DNA of 64,000 bases from Palsa-504 sp050011155 (GCA_050011155.1 JBEKJP010000018.1:8840-72839); one strand, 5' to 3'. Shown: positions 1 to 8,204, counted from the first letter of the stretch. Notes: generated by a model not told the origin, from the letters alone. A program made the numbers and translations.

Positions 1-1055
1 TCTTCAGCGGGGTCTCCGGCGGCTCGGCGGTCATCAACCTCGGCGTGGTCGACGCCGACCACGGCGCCGCCAGCCAGGCCTTCACCCAGCAGGTCCTGCC
101 CGCCGTGAAGAGCAGCGGGCTGATCGCCCTCCACACCGAGGACAGCGCCGGGCGGGCCCGGGCGCTGGCCGCGGCCGGGAAGCTGGACGCGGTGATCGTC
201 ATCCCGGCCGGCTTCTCCGCCCGGGTGCAGGACGGCCAGCCCGCCTCGATGCAGGTCATCGGCAACGTCGACGCCTCCGTCGCGACGGAGGTGGCCCGCT
301 CCATCGCCGAGGCCTACGCCGCCGAGCTGAACCGCGTCCGGCTGTCGGTCGCCACCGTCGTGGCCGGCCAGGGCAGTGGTAACGCCCAGACCCTCGCCGC
401 TCAGGCCGCCGCTACGGCTACGCCGGTGGCGGTCAGCGACGTCTCGGCCCAGACCAAGGAGCTGGATACCAAGTCCTTCTTCGCGGCCGGGATGGCCGTG
501 TTCTTCCTGTTCTTCACCGTCCAGTTCGGCGTGACCAGCCTGCTCGAGGAACGCAGCGACGGCACGCTCGCCCGGCTGCTAGCCGCTCCGGTCAGCCGGG
601 CCTCGATCCTCGGCGGCAAGCTGCTGACCAGCTTTGCCCTCGGGGTCATCAGCATGGCCGTCCTGGTCGTGGCCACCAGCCTGCTGTTCGGCGCGGACTG
701 GGGCAACCCGCTCGGCGTCGCGGTGCTCATCGTGGCGGCGATCGCCTCGGCCATGGGCATCATGTCGCTGATCGCCACCCTGGCCAAGAACGCGGAGCAG
801 GCCGCCAACTGGCAGTCGGTGGTGTCGGTCGTGCTCGGCCTGCTCGGCGGCACGTTCTTCCCGGTCTCGCAGGCGCCCGGCGTGCTGTCCACGCTCACCT
901 TTTTCGCCCCCCAGGCCTGGTTCCTGCGCGGCCTGGGCGACCTGCGCGGCGGCAGCCTCTCGGTGATCTGGGTGCCGGTTCTGGCCATGCTCGGCTTCGC
1001 CGTGGTGACCGGCGGCGTGTCCCTGTTCCGGCTCCGGCGGCTGGCGGAACTATGA
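1..1055 (+). CDS. ABC-2 type transporter permease, 5' end outside window
   Basis: This is the membrane subunit of an ABC-2 exporter. The frame is open to the left edge, so the true start lies outside; the first in-window GTG at 45 is probably internal. Visible parts are an extracytoplasmic segment (the part beginning VINLGVVDADHG) followed by about six hydrophobic segments, with the typical LLEERSDGTLARLLAAPVSR loop of ABC-2 permeases and a final helix ending FRLRRLAEL. The next gene starts 18 bases downstream and encodes a second permease of the same family, so the pair probably forms a heterodimer with an ATPase encoded upstream. Substrate cannot be told; drug or lipid export is common in the family. 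Confidence 0.85.
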   Translation, partial: FSGVSGGSAVINLGVVDADHGAASQAFTQQVLPAVKSSGLIALHTEDSAGRARALAAAGKLDAVIVIPAGFSARVQDGQPASMQVIGNVDASVATEVARSIAEAYAAELNRVRLSVATVVAGQGSGNAQTLAAQAAATATPVAVSDVSAQTKELDTKSFFAAGMAVFFLFFTVQFGVTSLLEERSDGTLARLLAAPVSRASILGGKLLTSFALGVISMAVLVVATSLLFGADWGNPLGVAVLIVAAIASAMGIMSLIATLAKNAEQAANWQSVVSVVLGLLGGTFFPVSQAPGVLSTLTFFAPQAWFLRGLGDLRGGSLSVIWVPVLAMLGFAVVTGGVSLFRLRRLAEL

Positions 1056-1073
1056 GCGGGGAGGTGTGACGCC

Positions 1074-2237
1074 GTGAAAGCGCTCTGGATCGCCCTGGTC
1101 AACCTGCGTCGTATGTTCCGGACGCGCGCGAACATCTTCTTCGCGTTCGTCTTCCCGATGGTGCTGATCCTGGTGCTCGGGGCGACCTTCGGCGGGTCGT
1201 CTACGCCGCGGCTCGGCGTGGTGAGCACGGGTTCCGGGCCGCTCGGCGCCGCCCTGCTGCGCCAGCTCGAGCAGACCCCGCAGCTGAAGGTGGTGGCCGT
1301 GGCCGGCCAGGCCGACCTGCTCACCCAGGTCGAGCGCGGGAACCTGGCCGCGGGCGTGATCATCCCGCCCGGGTACGACGCCGCCGTCCAGGCCGGGCGC
1401 GGCACGACGCTGCGCTACCTGGCCCGGCCCGAGCAGTCCTCCCAGCAGCTCGGCGAGACGGTGCGCGGCGCGGTGGCCCGGCAGTCGGCCCTGCTCGGCG
1501 CGGCCCGGTTCGCCGTTACCAGGCACGCCGCCCCCAGCTTCGATGCCGCCCTGGCGCAGGCCACCCGGATCGCCCCGCAGGTCCCCGCGGTCACGGTGAC
1601 CCAGGCCACCGCGGGGACGGCGCTGTTCCCCAGCACGCTCGGCCAGTTCGACATCGCCGCCTCGAGCGAGCTCCTGCTGTTCCTGTTCCTCACCGCGCTG
1701 ACCGGCGCCGTCGCCCTCATCGAGACGCGCAGGATCGGCGTCTCCCGGCGGATGCTCGCCACCCCGACCTCCTCGGCCACGGTGATCGCGGGTGAGACCC
1801 TGGGCCGGGCGCTGGTCGCCTGCGTCCAGGCGCTGGTCATCGTCTTCGGCACGGCGCTGCTGTTCGGCGTGCACTGGGGCCAGCCGGCCGGCGTGATCGC
1901 CGTCGTGGTCTTGTACATCGCCGCCGCGGCCGGCGCCGGGATCTTCGTCGGCACGCTGTTCCGCAACGAGCAGCAAGCGGTCGGCATCTCCCTGCTGCTC
2001 GGCCTGGGCCTGGGTGCCCTGGGCGGCTGCATGGTCCCGCTCCAGATCTTCTCGCCCACGGTCCGCCTGATCGCCCACATCACCCCGCAGGCCTGGGGCA
2101 ACGATGCCTTCGCCAAGCTCATCGGGCACAACGCGTCGATCACCGGCATCTGGCCGCAGCTCGGCGCGCTCGCCGCCTTCGCCGTGGTCCTGCTCACCCT
2201 GGCCACCTGGCGGCTACGCCGGGTCCTGTCGGCCTAG
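1074..2237 (+). CDS. ABC-2 type transporter permease
   Basis: A 387-residue ABC-2 permease. It has a first helix at about residues 18-38 (FFAFVFPMVLILVLGATFGG), a long extracytoplasmic loop to about residue 200, then five or six more helices with the IETRRIGVSRRMLATPTSS coupling loop between the second and third. The GTG start at 1074 follows a GGGGAGGTG ribosome binding site and lies 18 bases after the preceding permease stop, so both are one transcription unit. It is full length for the family and closely related in architecture to its upstream partner. The cargo is not evident. Confidence 0.87.
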   Translation: MKALWIALVNLRRMFRTRANIFFAFVFPMVLILVLGATFGGSSTPRLGVVSTGSGPLGAALLRQLEQTPQLKVVAVAGQADLLTQVERGNLAAGVIIPPGYDAAVQAGRGTTLRYLARPEQSSQQLGETVRGAVARQSALLGAARFAVTRHAAPSFDAALAQATRIAPQVPAVTVTQATAGTALFPSTLGQFDIAASSELLLFLFLTALTGAVALIETRRIGVSRRMLATPTSSATVIAGETLGRALVACVQALVIVFGTALLFGVHWGQPAGVIAVVVLYIAAAAGAGIFVGTLFRNEQQAVGISLLLGLGLGALGGCMVPLQIFSPTVRLIAHITPQAWGNDAFAKLIGHNASITGIWPQLGALAAFAVVLLTLATWRLRRVLSA

Positions 2238-2263
2238 GGTCCGACAGGACTACGCTAGCTCGG

Positions 2264-3277
2264 GTGGCCGAACCCGACTTCAGCGCCTGCGCCGAGACCG
2301 GGATCAACGCCCTGCAGAAGTGGTACCAGCCCGCCACCGGGCTGTGGCAAGGAACCGGCTGGTGGAACAGCGCCAACGCGCTGACCGCGGTGATCAGGTA
2401 CACCAAGCTGACCGGCGACCAGAGCCACGCGAGCGTCATCGCCACCACGTTCACCGCGGCCGCCAAGACGCACGCCGGCTTCATCAACACCTACTACGAC
2501 GACAACGCCTGGTGGGCGCTGGCCTGGGTAGCGGCCTACGACCTGACCCGCAACCAGCGCTACCTGAACGCGGCCGAGGCCATCTTCACCCGCAACACGG
2601 CCGCCTGGGACAGCACCTGCGGCGGCGGCCTGCGGTGGCACGCCGGCAGCGAATACAAGAACGCGATCACCAACGAGCTGTTCATCACGCTGGGCGCCCT
2701 GCTGCACCAGCGGGTGCCGGGAGACCAGAACTACCTGAGCTGGGCCCAGCGGACCTGGGACTGGTTCGCCGCGAGCGGCCTGATCAACCCGGACAACCTC
2801 GTCAACGACGGGCTCACCGCCACCTGCCAGAACAACGGCGAGACCACCTGGACCTACAACCAGGGCGTGATCCTCGGCGGCCTCTCCGCGCTGTTCCAGA
2901 TCACCGGCGACCGCGACTACCTGACCCGGGCCGAGACGATCGCCACCGCCACGCTCGGCCAGCTGACCGCCGCGGGCATCCTGGCCGAGCCCTGCGAGTC
3001 GGCCGGGCCCGCCTGCAACGAGGACCAGGCGCAGTTCAAGGGCATCTTCGTACGCTACCTGTACGACTTCTGGCTGCAGGACCGGTCGCTCCTGGCCACG
3101 GACCAGCAGCCGGACTACCGCGCGTTCATCCTAGCCAACGCCGCCTCGATCTGGAGTCACCGCAACCCGTCCGGCCAGTTCGGCCTGCGCTGGGCCGCTC
3201 CCTGCACCGGTCCCACCCCCGCCCGCCAGGCCTCCGCCCTAGACACCCTCATCGCCGCCGCGGCTCTGTCGGCCTAG
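2264..3277 (+). CDS. GH76-like glycoside hydrolase (alpha-1,6-mannanase family)
   Basis: A 337-residue protein resembling glycoside hydrolase family 76, which cleaves alpha-1,6-mannan by a retaining mechanism. It has the alternating Trp/Tyr-rich helical repeats of an (alpha/alpha)6 barrel (GWWNSANALTA, NAWWALAWVAAYDLT, TYNQGVILGGLSALF) and the paired aspartates YYDDNAWW at residues 79-80, the expected catalytic pair. There is no signal peptide, so unlike many GH76 enzymes it would be cytoplasmic. It starts 26 bases after the ABC-2 permease stop, so it may be co-transcribed. Family assignment is from motif pattern; the true substrate is unknown. Confidence 0.75.
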   Translation: MAEPDFSACAETGINALQKWYQPATGLWQGTGWWNSANALTAVIRYTKLTGDQSHASVIATTFTAAAKTHAGFINTYYDDNAWWALAWVAAYDLTRNQRYLNAAEAIFTRNTAAWDSTCGGGLRWHAGSEYKNAITNELFITLGALLHQRVPGDQNYLSWAQRTWDWFAASGLINPDNLVNDGLTATCQNNGETTWTYNQGVILGGLSALFQITGDRDYLTRAETIATATLGQLTAAGILAEPCESAGPACNEDQAQFKGIFVRYLYDFWLQDRSLLATDQQPDYRAFILANAASIWSHRNPSGQFGLRWAAPCTGPTPARQASALDTLIAAAALSA

Positions 3278-3302
3278 CCGCTTAACCGCCTTTATGGAGC
3301 TT

Positions 3303-3657
3303 GTGGCACATTGCCTACGTAAGAACGTGGGCAGTGTGCCACGGGCTCCGTCCGATTCGGTGCAAGGGGGCGGCTGAGAAGGGTGAGGCGGCTGGTACAC
3401 GTATCGGGTCGCCCCGCCAGCGCCGCATCGCCCGGCCAGCGCCGCATCGCCCGGCCAGCGCCGCATCGCCCCATCAGCCCTACGCCACCCCGCCAGTCCC
3501 ACGTCCCGAGGTGCCCCAAAGGACCCGGTGGCACATAGGGTCACCTAGAGCAGCACCGGTGGCACACAGGGTCCGAAAGGCCCAGTCATCCCCGCGTCAA
3601 GGATGAACCGAAGGACTCGGTGGCACATTGGGTATGCAAGAGCGTCCCCGTGGCACA
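3303..3657. repeat. Intergenic cluster of GTGGCACA repeat units
   Basis: The 583-base gap between the GH76-like gene and the TetR gene has no convincing gene. It holds five copies of GTGGCACA (3303, 3528, 3559, 3620, 3650) and one reverse copy TGTGCCAC at 3334. Neighbouring copies are 30-31 bases apart. The units at 3303 and 3620 are alike for about 24 bases (GTGGCACATTG, then a TACGTAAGA/TATGCAAGA core). Copies at 3303 and 3334 face each other as an imperfect hairpin. Function unknown. Confidence 0.6.
3416..3472 (+). repeat. Tandem repeat, 19-base unit x3
   Basis: Three head-to-tail copies of a 19-base unit beginning GCCAGCGCCGCATCG, identical apart from the last base of copy three, lie inside the repeat-rich gap. 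They look like a simple minisatellite and carry no gene. Confidence 0.85.
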
Positions 3658-3832
3658 CCGACTCCAATCGGATTGGGGCGCGTGGGGGTGAAGAGACGAG
3701 TGGCGCAGGCGTTGCGCGCCCGGAAACAGCTCGTCGCCGCCAGAGCAGTCCATCACCTCACCATCCGCACTATCGATCCCACAGAGCCCATCAGTCCCCG
3801 ATCTGAACACCCTCACGCGATCGCTTGACAAG

Positions 3833-3852
3833 GGTAGTGAGTCATCACTACC
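3833..3852. promoter_or_regulatory. TetR operator upstream of tetR gene
   Basis: A perfect inverted repeat GGTAGTGA-GTCA-TCACTACC lies 8 bases before the TetR ATG and just after a TTGACA -35-like box at 3825-3830. The same core recurs before the exporter gene at 4500-4517, which supports autoregulation plus control of the exporter. Confidence 0.8.
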
Positions 3853-3860
3853 TTAAGAGC

Positions 3861-4442
3861 ATGACCGAGACCGCACAGCGCCAGACCGCACAGCGCCAGA
3901 CCGGACAGCGCCAGACCAGACAGCGGATGCCCGCGGCGGAGCGCCGCGGGCTCGTGCTCGAGGCCGCGGTCGCCGAGTTCGCCGTGCACGGCCTGGCCGG
4001 CACCTCGACCGAGGATGTCGCCCGCCGGGCCGGGATCAGCCAGCCGTACTTGTTCCGTCTCTTCCCGACCAAGAAGGCCCTGTTCCTGGCGCTGGTGGAA
4101 CAGTGCTTCGGCCGGGTGCGGGACGCCTTCACCGAGGCCGCGGGTGACCGCACCGGCGACGCGGCCCTGGAGGCCATGGCGCGTGCCTATGAGGTTCTCC
4201 TGGAAGACCGGACGCTGCTGCTGCTGCAGATGCAGGCCTACGCCGCCTGCGACGACCCCGAGATCCGGGCCACCACCCGGGAGGGCTACAAGAAGCTGTG
4301 GGAGCTGGTCGAGCGGATCACCGGACTGCCTTTCCAGACCGTGGTCGACTTCTTCGCCGTCGGCATGCTGATGAACGTGGCCGCCGCCATGGACCTGCCG
4401 TCCGTCGATGAGAGGTGGACCGGCTGGTGCCCGAAAGACTGA
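3861..4442 (+). CDS. TetR/AcrR family transcriptional regulator
   Basis: A 193-residue TetR repressor. The helix-turn-helix is at about residues 38-70 (STEDVARRAGISQPYLFRLFPTKKALF), followed by an all-helical ligand domain. The ATG at 3861 was chosen over the upstream TTG at 3825 because the latter lies inside the promoter and operator. The N-terminus carries a five-residue repeat (TAQRQ x3) encoded by 15-base tandem units at 3870-3914. The gene is followed after 88 bases by a DHA2 exporter with the same operator, so it most likely represses that exporter until a drug-like ligand binds. Confidence 0.88.
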   Translation: MTETAQRQTAQRQTGQRQTRQRMPAAERRGLVLEAAVAEFAVHGLAGTSTEDVARRAGISQPYLFRLFPTKKALFLALVEQCFGRVRDAFTEAAGDRTGDAALEAMARAYEVLLEDRTLLLLQMQAYAACDDPEIRATTREGYKKLWELVERITGLPFQTVVDFFAVGMLMNVAAAMDLPSVDERWTGWCPKD

Positions 4443-4499
4443 GACACCTCCGGGCGAGAGCCCAGAGGCGCCGGCACCCAATTTTTTTGCCGCAATTAG

Positions 4500-4517
4500 T
4501 TAGTGATCAATCACTAC
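4500..4517. promoter_or_regulatory. TetR operator upstream of MFS exporter
   Basis: TTAGTGA-TCAA-TCACTAC matches the operator in front of the TetR gene: both have TAGTGA-N4-TCACTA arms with the same 4-base centre length. It sits 13 bases before the exporter ATG, where bound repressor would block transcription or ribosome access. Confidence 0.78.
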
Positions 4518-4530
4518 TTAGGAGAAAGAG

Positions 4531-6021
4531 ATGACGCCCAGGCATCGCACGGCGTGGACCTTCGCCGTGACCTCGGCCGCGTTGTTCATGGCCTCGCTGG
4601 ACAACCTGGTGGTGACCACCGCGCTGCCGTCCATCCGGGAGCATCTGCACGCTTCGCTGGAAGGGCTGCAGTGGACGGTCAACGCCTACACCCTCACCTT
4701 CGCCGTCCTGCTGCTCACCGGAGCCACGCTGGGCGAGCGTTACGGCCGCCGTCGCCTGTTCACGGTGGGGCTCGCGCTGTTCACCGCCGGTTCCGCGGCC
4801 GCCGCGCTCGCGCCCGGCATCGGGATCCTGGTCGCGGCCCGGGCGGTCCAGGGCGTCGGCGCCGCCATCGTGATCCCGCTGACTCTCACCCTGCTGTCCG
4901 CGGCGGTTTCTCCGCAGCGGCGCGGCCTGGCCCTTGGCGCCTGGGGCGCGGTCGGCGGCCTGGCCATCGCGATCGGCCCGCTGGTCGGCGGGGCCGTCGT
5001 CGAGGGTGCCTCCTGGCAGTGGATCTTCTGGCTGAACGTCCCGATCGGCATTGCCCTGCTGCCGGTGGCCCGGTTCCGTCTCACCGAGAGTCGCGGGTCC
5101 TCGACCCGCCTGGACCTGCCCGGCCTGGTGCTGGCCAGCGTGGGCCTGCTCGGCATCGTGCTCGGCGTCGTCCGCGGCAACGACCACGGCTGGACCAGCC
5201 TCACCGTGCTGCCGCCGCTGGTGATCGGCGGGCTGCTCGTGGCCGCGTTCGTGGCCTGGGAACTGCGGACCCGCGAGCCCATGCTGCCGCTGCACCTGTT
5301 CCGCAGCCGCGGCTTCGCCGTCACCAACGCGGTCTCCCTGCTGATGTTCTTCGGGATGTTCGGCTCGATCTTCCTACTCGCGCAGTTCCTCCAGGTCGTC
5401 CAGCACTACAGCCCGCTGCAGGCAGGCCTGCGCACGCTGCCCTGGACCGCCATGCCGGTGTTCGTCGCCCCGGTCGCGGGCATCCTGTCCGACCGCATCG
5501 GCGGCCGGCCGCTGCTGGTCGCCGGGCTGGGCCTGCAGGCCATCGGCCTGGGCTGGCTGGCTACCGTGGCCAGCCCGACCGTGCCGTACCTGACCCTGGT
5601 CCCGGCGTTCGTCGTCTCCGGCGTCGGCATGTCCCTGTTCTTCGCGCCCGTCGCCAACGTCGTGCTCAGCTCGGTGCGGCGCGATCAGGAGGGGATCGCC
5701 TCCGGTGCGAACAACGCGATCAGGGAACTGGGCGGTGTGTTCGGGATCGCCGTGCTCGGCGCGGTGTTCTCCGCCCGCGGCGGCTACGCCAGCGGCACGG
5801 CGTTCGTCTCCGGCCTCGCCCCCGCGGTCTGGGTCGGCGCGGCGGCGGTGGCCGTCGCCGCCGCGGTCGCCCTCCTCCTGCCGCGGCTCCGGCGGTCGCC
5901 GGCCACCCAGGCCCCCGCCGGCACCCAGGCCCCCGCCGGCACCCAGGCCCCCGCCGGCACCGAGGCCCCCGCCGGCACCCAGGCGGCGGGGTCGGCCCAG
6001 GAAGCCAGGCTCGTTCGCTGA
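4531..6021 (+). CDS. MFS transporter, DHA2 (EmrB/QacA) drug exporter
   Basis: A 496-residue proton-driven efflux protein of the 14-helix DHA2 family. Family signatures include the first helix with SLDNLVVTTALPSI, the loop-2 motif GERYGRRRLFTVG at about residues 69-81 and the motif-C-like GPLVGGAVVEGASWQWIFWLNVPIG. The ATG follows AGGAGA and lies 13 bases after a TetR operator. The C-terminal tail has an APAGTQ hexapeptide repeated about four times (18-base DNA units, 5905-5976), which is not part of the transporter fold. Likely role is export of a toxic compound sensed by the upstream TetR. Confidence 0.92.
   Translation: MTPRHRTAWTFAVTSAALFMASLDNLVVTTALPSIREHLHASLEGLQWTVNAYTLTFAVLLLTGATLGERYGRRRLFTVGLALFTAGSAAAALAPGIGILVAARAVQGVGAAIVIPLTLTLLSAAVSPQRRGLALGAWGAVGGLAIAIGPLVGGAVVEGASWQWIFWLNVPIGIALLPVARFRLTESRGSSTRLDLPGLVLASVGLLGIVLGVVRGNDHGWTSLTVLPPLVIGGLLVAAFVAWELRTREPMLPLHLFRSRGFAVTNAVSLLMFFGMFGSIFLLAQFLQVVQHYSPLQAGLRTLPWTAMPVFVAPVAGILSDRIGGRPLLVAGLGLQAIGLGWLATVASPTVPYLTLVPAFVVSGVGMSLFFAPVANVVLSSVRRDQEGIASGANNAIRELGGVFGIAVLGAVFSARGGYASGTAFVSGLAPAVWVGAAAVAVAAAVALLLPRLRRSPATQAPAGTQAPAGTQAPAGTEAPAGTQAAGSAQEARLVR
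5905..5988 (+). repeat. In-frame 18-base tandem repeat in exporter tail
   Basis: Four units beginning ACCCAGGCCCCCGCC plus a partial fifth encode the (APAGTQ)n tail of the DHA2 exporter. One unit has a C-to-G change giving E for Q. Confidence 0.85.
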
Positions 6022-6038
6022 CCCCGGCCCGGTACGCA

Positions 6039-6069
6039 AGCCCCGGATCCCCGAGCGGGATCCGGGGCT
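6039..6069 (+). terminator. Hairpin terminator after DHA2 exporter
   Basis: A perfect 13-bp stem (AGCCCCGGATCCC / GGGATCCGGGGCT, loop CGAGC) begins 18 bases after the exporter stop. There is no T-run, as is usual for high-GC actinobacterial terminators. Confidence 0.75.
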
Positions 6070-6090
6070 CCGCCGTTCGGCCCGGACAAG

Positions 6091-6127
6091 CACCAGGCAA
6101 GCACCAGGCAAGCACCAGGCAAGCACC
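6091..6127 (+). repeat. Tandem repeat, 11-base unit (CACCAGGCAAG) x3.4
   Basis: A short minisatellite just downstream of the hairpin. The remainder of the gap to 6349 is comparatively AT-rich and presumably holds the promoter of the roadblock operon; I see no further gene there. Confidence 0.8.
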
Positions 6128-6349
6128 GAATAAGGCCAGCCGGATTATGCGTTTTCGGGCGTTAAGTAATGCTATGGTCCCGCGCTTGTCCGTGCGGCCG
6201 ACGGCATTTACTAAATGACGGGCGTCGGGGGACTAATCGCTCAGAATGGGTGTTAGCTCGTTATTCTTCACTACGCCGTCGGCGTGGCCAATTCTTGTCT
6301 TACGATGGCTCCGTACCCCGTAGCCTGCCTGCAGCGGGAGGGAGCATCT

Positions 6350-6724
6350 GTGATTCTTGATGAGGCCGAAGCACTGCTCGACCCGGTGTCGGACATCGAC
6401 GGCTTCATGCTCGCCTGCTTGGTCGACGCCTCGACCGGGATGGTGCTGGCCTCCCGGAAGGATCAGGACGACATCAGCCTGCCCCCGGCCGCGGCCGGGG
6501 CGGCCGACATCGCCAACGTGCTCTCACTGCTGGCGGGCCAGTTGCCCGTGGACGGCCTCGAGGACGTGATGGTGACGTTCCGCCGTCAGCTCTACATGAT
6601 GCGCTTGGTCCGGGAGGATCCGGAGCCGCAGATCCTGCTGCTGGTGATCCTCGACCGCAGCCGCGTCAACCTGGCTATGGCGCGCCGCGAGATCCGGAAC
6701 TTCTGCGCGAGCTTCGCCGCATGA
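6350..6724 (+). CDS. Roadblock/LC7-type protein
   Basis: A 124-residue protein with a roadblock/LC7 (MglB-like) pattern: a long N-terminal helix, IDGFMLACLVDASTGMVLAS strand pair, and the C-terminal ILLLVILDRSRVNLAMARREI strand-helix that is typical of the fold. Such proteins regulate small GTPases or serve as signalling scaffolds. The GTG at 6350 is preferred because GGGAGGGA precedes it by 7 bases; longer frames from 6284 lack a good site. Its stop overlaps the next start (ATGA), so the two are translationally coupled. No MglA-type GTPase is encoded nearby. Confidence 0.72.
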   Translation: MILDEAEALLDPVSDIDGFMLACLVDASTGMVLASRKDQDDISLPPAAAGAADIANVLSLLAGQLPVDGLEDVMVTFRRQLYMMRLVREDPEPQILLLVILDRSRVNLAMARREIRNFCASFAA

Positions 6725-7521
6725 GCCAGATCCCCCGGCTCACCCGTGCCCGCCAGCTGACCTCGACCGTCCTGCCGGGACGGCGGCCGGACGATTACCC
6801 GGACCAGGTGACCGGCAGGCTGCGTAAGCTGGCCGCCGCCCGCAGCACCGGGACGCTGCCGTTTTCCGGCCGCAGCGACGGGGTCGTCTATTTCCGGGAC
6901 GGGAAGGTCGCCTACGCCGAATCGAACCGGACGCCAAGCTCGCCGCCACACGCCTATCCGGAGCCAGCTCAGGACCTGCCGCCGCTGAGCAGGATCACGG
7001 CCATCCTGGCCATTACCGAGCCGACGGTCGACGCCGCGCTCGAATTGCTCTCCGCTCAATCACGCTATGCCAGATTCCGGCCGTCGAGAGTTCCGGATAC
7101 CGGCTTGGCCTCGGACATCTCCGTGGAAGTACTGCTGGCCGAGGTGACCAGGCGCCAGCGGGTCCTCCAGCAGCTGTCCGCCGTGCTCACCGCTGATAGG
7201 GCATTAGCGCGTAACCCGCAGATCCGCCCGGAGGCCATTCGCGTATCGGCCTTGCAGTGGTCATTGCTGATCCGCGTCCGTCATGGCACGACGCCCCGCG
7301 ATCTCGCCTGGGATCTGGGCCGCGGCGTGTTCGGCACGACCGTCGAGGTGCACCGGCTGCTGGTCCGGCGCCTGCTGTCGGTGGCCGGCGATCCGCCCGG
7401 CTCGGTGGGCCGGGCCGGAGCCAGCCACGCGGCCATGTCGTTCGTCCGGGCGGCGTCCGTCGAGAAAGGTGAGATCGTGTCCATCTTCAACGCCGAGGTT
7501 GCCCCGGGAGGTGCCGGCTGA
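6721..7521 (+). CDS. DUF4388-like domain protein with C-terminal winged-helix-like region
   Basis: A 266-residue protein. Residues about 28-70 (TGRLRKLAAARSTGTLPFSGRSDGVVYFRDGKVAYAES) match the pattern of DUF4388, a domain found beside roadblock proteins and response regulators. Residues about 175-235 (LQWSLLIRVRHGTTPRDLAWDLGRGVFGTTVEVHRLLVRRLL) look like a small winged-helix bundle. It overlaps the upstream roadblock gene by 4 bases and the downstream one by a single base, so the three form one operon. A role in a gliding- or conservon-like signalling scaffold is inference; no enzyme activity is visible. Confidence 0.68.
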   Translation: MSQIPRLTRARQLTSTVLPGRRPDDYPDQVTGRLRKLAAARSTGTLPFSGRSDGVVYFRDGKVAYAESNRTPSSPPHAYPEPAQDLPPLSRITAILAITEPTVDAALELLSAQSRYARFRPSRVPDTGLASDISVEVLLAEVTRRQRVLQQLSAVLTADRALARNPQIRPEAIRVSALQWSLLIRVRHGTTPRDLAWDLGRGVFGTTVEVHRLLVRRLLSVAGDPPGSVGRAGASHAAMSFVRAASVEKGEIVSIFNAEVAPGGAG

Positions 7522-7796
7522 TGCCGACCTTACGCAAGAGCAGGCGATCGGTCGAGGACCAGGTCCGGGCCGAGCTCAAGCAGATCAGGACCCACGTCGC
7601 CGGCGTGCGTGGCAGCCTGGCCGCGACCAGCGACGGGCTGGTAGTCGCGCTCGACATCCCCGATGTCGAGCCCACCCAGATCGCGGCGCTGGCCGCCGCC
7701 GCCCTAGCCGTGACCCGCCGGGCCACGATGGCCACGGAGTGCGGGACCTTCCGGGAGGCGGTCGCCCGGGGCAGCGACGGCTATCTGGCCGTCTGA
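7521..7796 (+). CDS. Roadblock/LC7-type protein, C-terminally short
   Basis: A 91-residue roadblock protein (HVAGVRGSLAATSDGLVVALDIPD, then AAAALAVTRRATMATECGTFREAVARGSDGYLAV). It starts one base before the end of the upstream stop. Typical family members continue for another 20-30 residues after the GxLAV strand with a final strand and helix; this one stops at exactly that point. The sequence just after it (7797 on) belongs to a gene remnant on the other strand, so the truncation probably arose from the same rearrangement. It may still be made but is likely impaired. Confidence 0.62.
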   Translation: MPTLRKSRRSVEDQVRAELKQIRTHVAGVRGSLAATSDGLVVALDIPDVEPTQIAALAAAALAVTRRATMATECGTFREAVARGSDGYLAV

Positions 7797-8204
7797 GCCG
7801 CCGACAGCCTGAGCCGCCGACGCTCTGGGCCGTCGCGGATCGGCGGCCCGGGCCGGCCAGTCAGGGCGGCATCCACGATGATCGAGTACAAGATGGCCTG
7901 CAACGCGCCCCGGCTGAGGTATTTCCGCCGCACCAGCACGCTGCCGATGTCACGGTCCGGCCGGTCCGGGTCGGCGATCAGTTCCGGGGCGACGGCAGGC
8001 GACCGGAGCGCGCCGGGCAGGCGACCGGAGCGCGCCGGGCAGGCGCGCGCCGAGGCCCGGGATCCACGAGGCCCGGGCGAACGTGATCTGCCCCTGGTTC
8101 AGGTAAATCGTCCCAGCCGGGTTCCCTTCGATCTCCAGGATGCCGGAGACCCGCCGTTGGGCGAGCCTCGCCAAGGCTGCGGTGACCCATGTCTCGGGCA
8201 GCAC
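7781..8204 (-). pseudogene. DUF4388-like gene broken by a 22-bp tandem duplication
   Basis: On the minus strand GTG at 8204 opens a DUF4388-like start (RRVSGILEIEGNPAGTIYLN and QGQITFARASW). At 7995-8038 a 22-base unit is present twice in perfect tandem and shifts the frame. Removing one copy joins the frame to SPAVAPELIADPDRPDRDIG, then VLVRRKYLSRGALQAILYS and IIVDAALTG, which is what the family shows next (a helical segment comparable to SRITAILAITEPTVDAAL in the intact gene at 6721). The restored frame then ends at 7781 inside the truncated roadblock gene of the other strand. I call it a recent pseudogene. Confidence 0.7.
7995..8038 (-). repeat. Perfect 22-bp tandem duplication causing a frameshift
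   Basis: Two identical 22-base copies (7995-8016 and 8017-8038), each starting GCAGGCGACCGG, with a 7-base third start (GCAGGCG) after them. Because 22 is not a multiple of three, the extra copy breaks the DUF4388-like gene. Confidence 0.9.

Noticed and set aside
401..2129. Minus-strand frames opposite the ABC-2 permeases
   Set aside because: They have no recognisable domains and are shadows of two clear membrane proteins.
3416..3472. CRISPR array
   Set aside because: The units are contiguous 19-base repeats with no spacers and there are no cas genes.
6022..6218. Frame continuing past the DHA2 exporter region in another phase (to 6218)
   Set aside because: It is the Arg-rich shadow frame of the exporter and then reads through the hairpin and the 11-base repeats.
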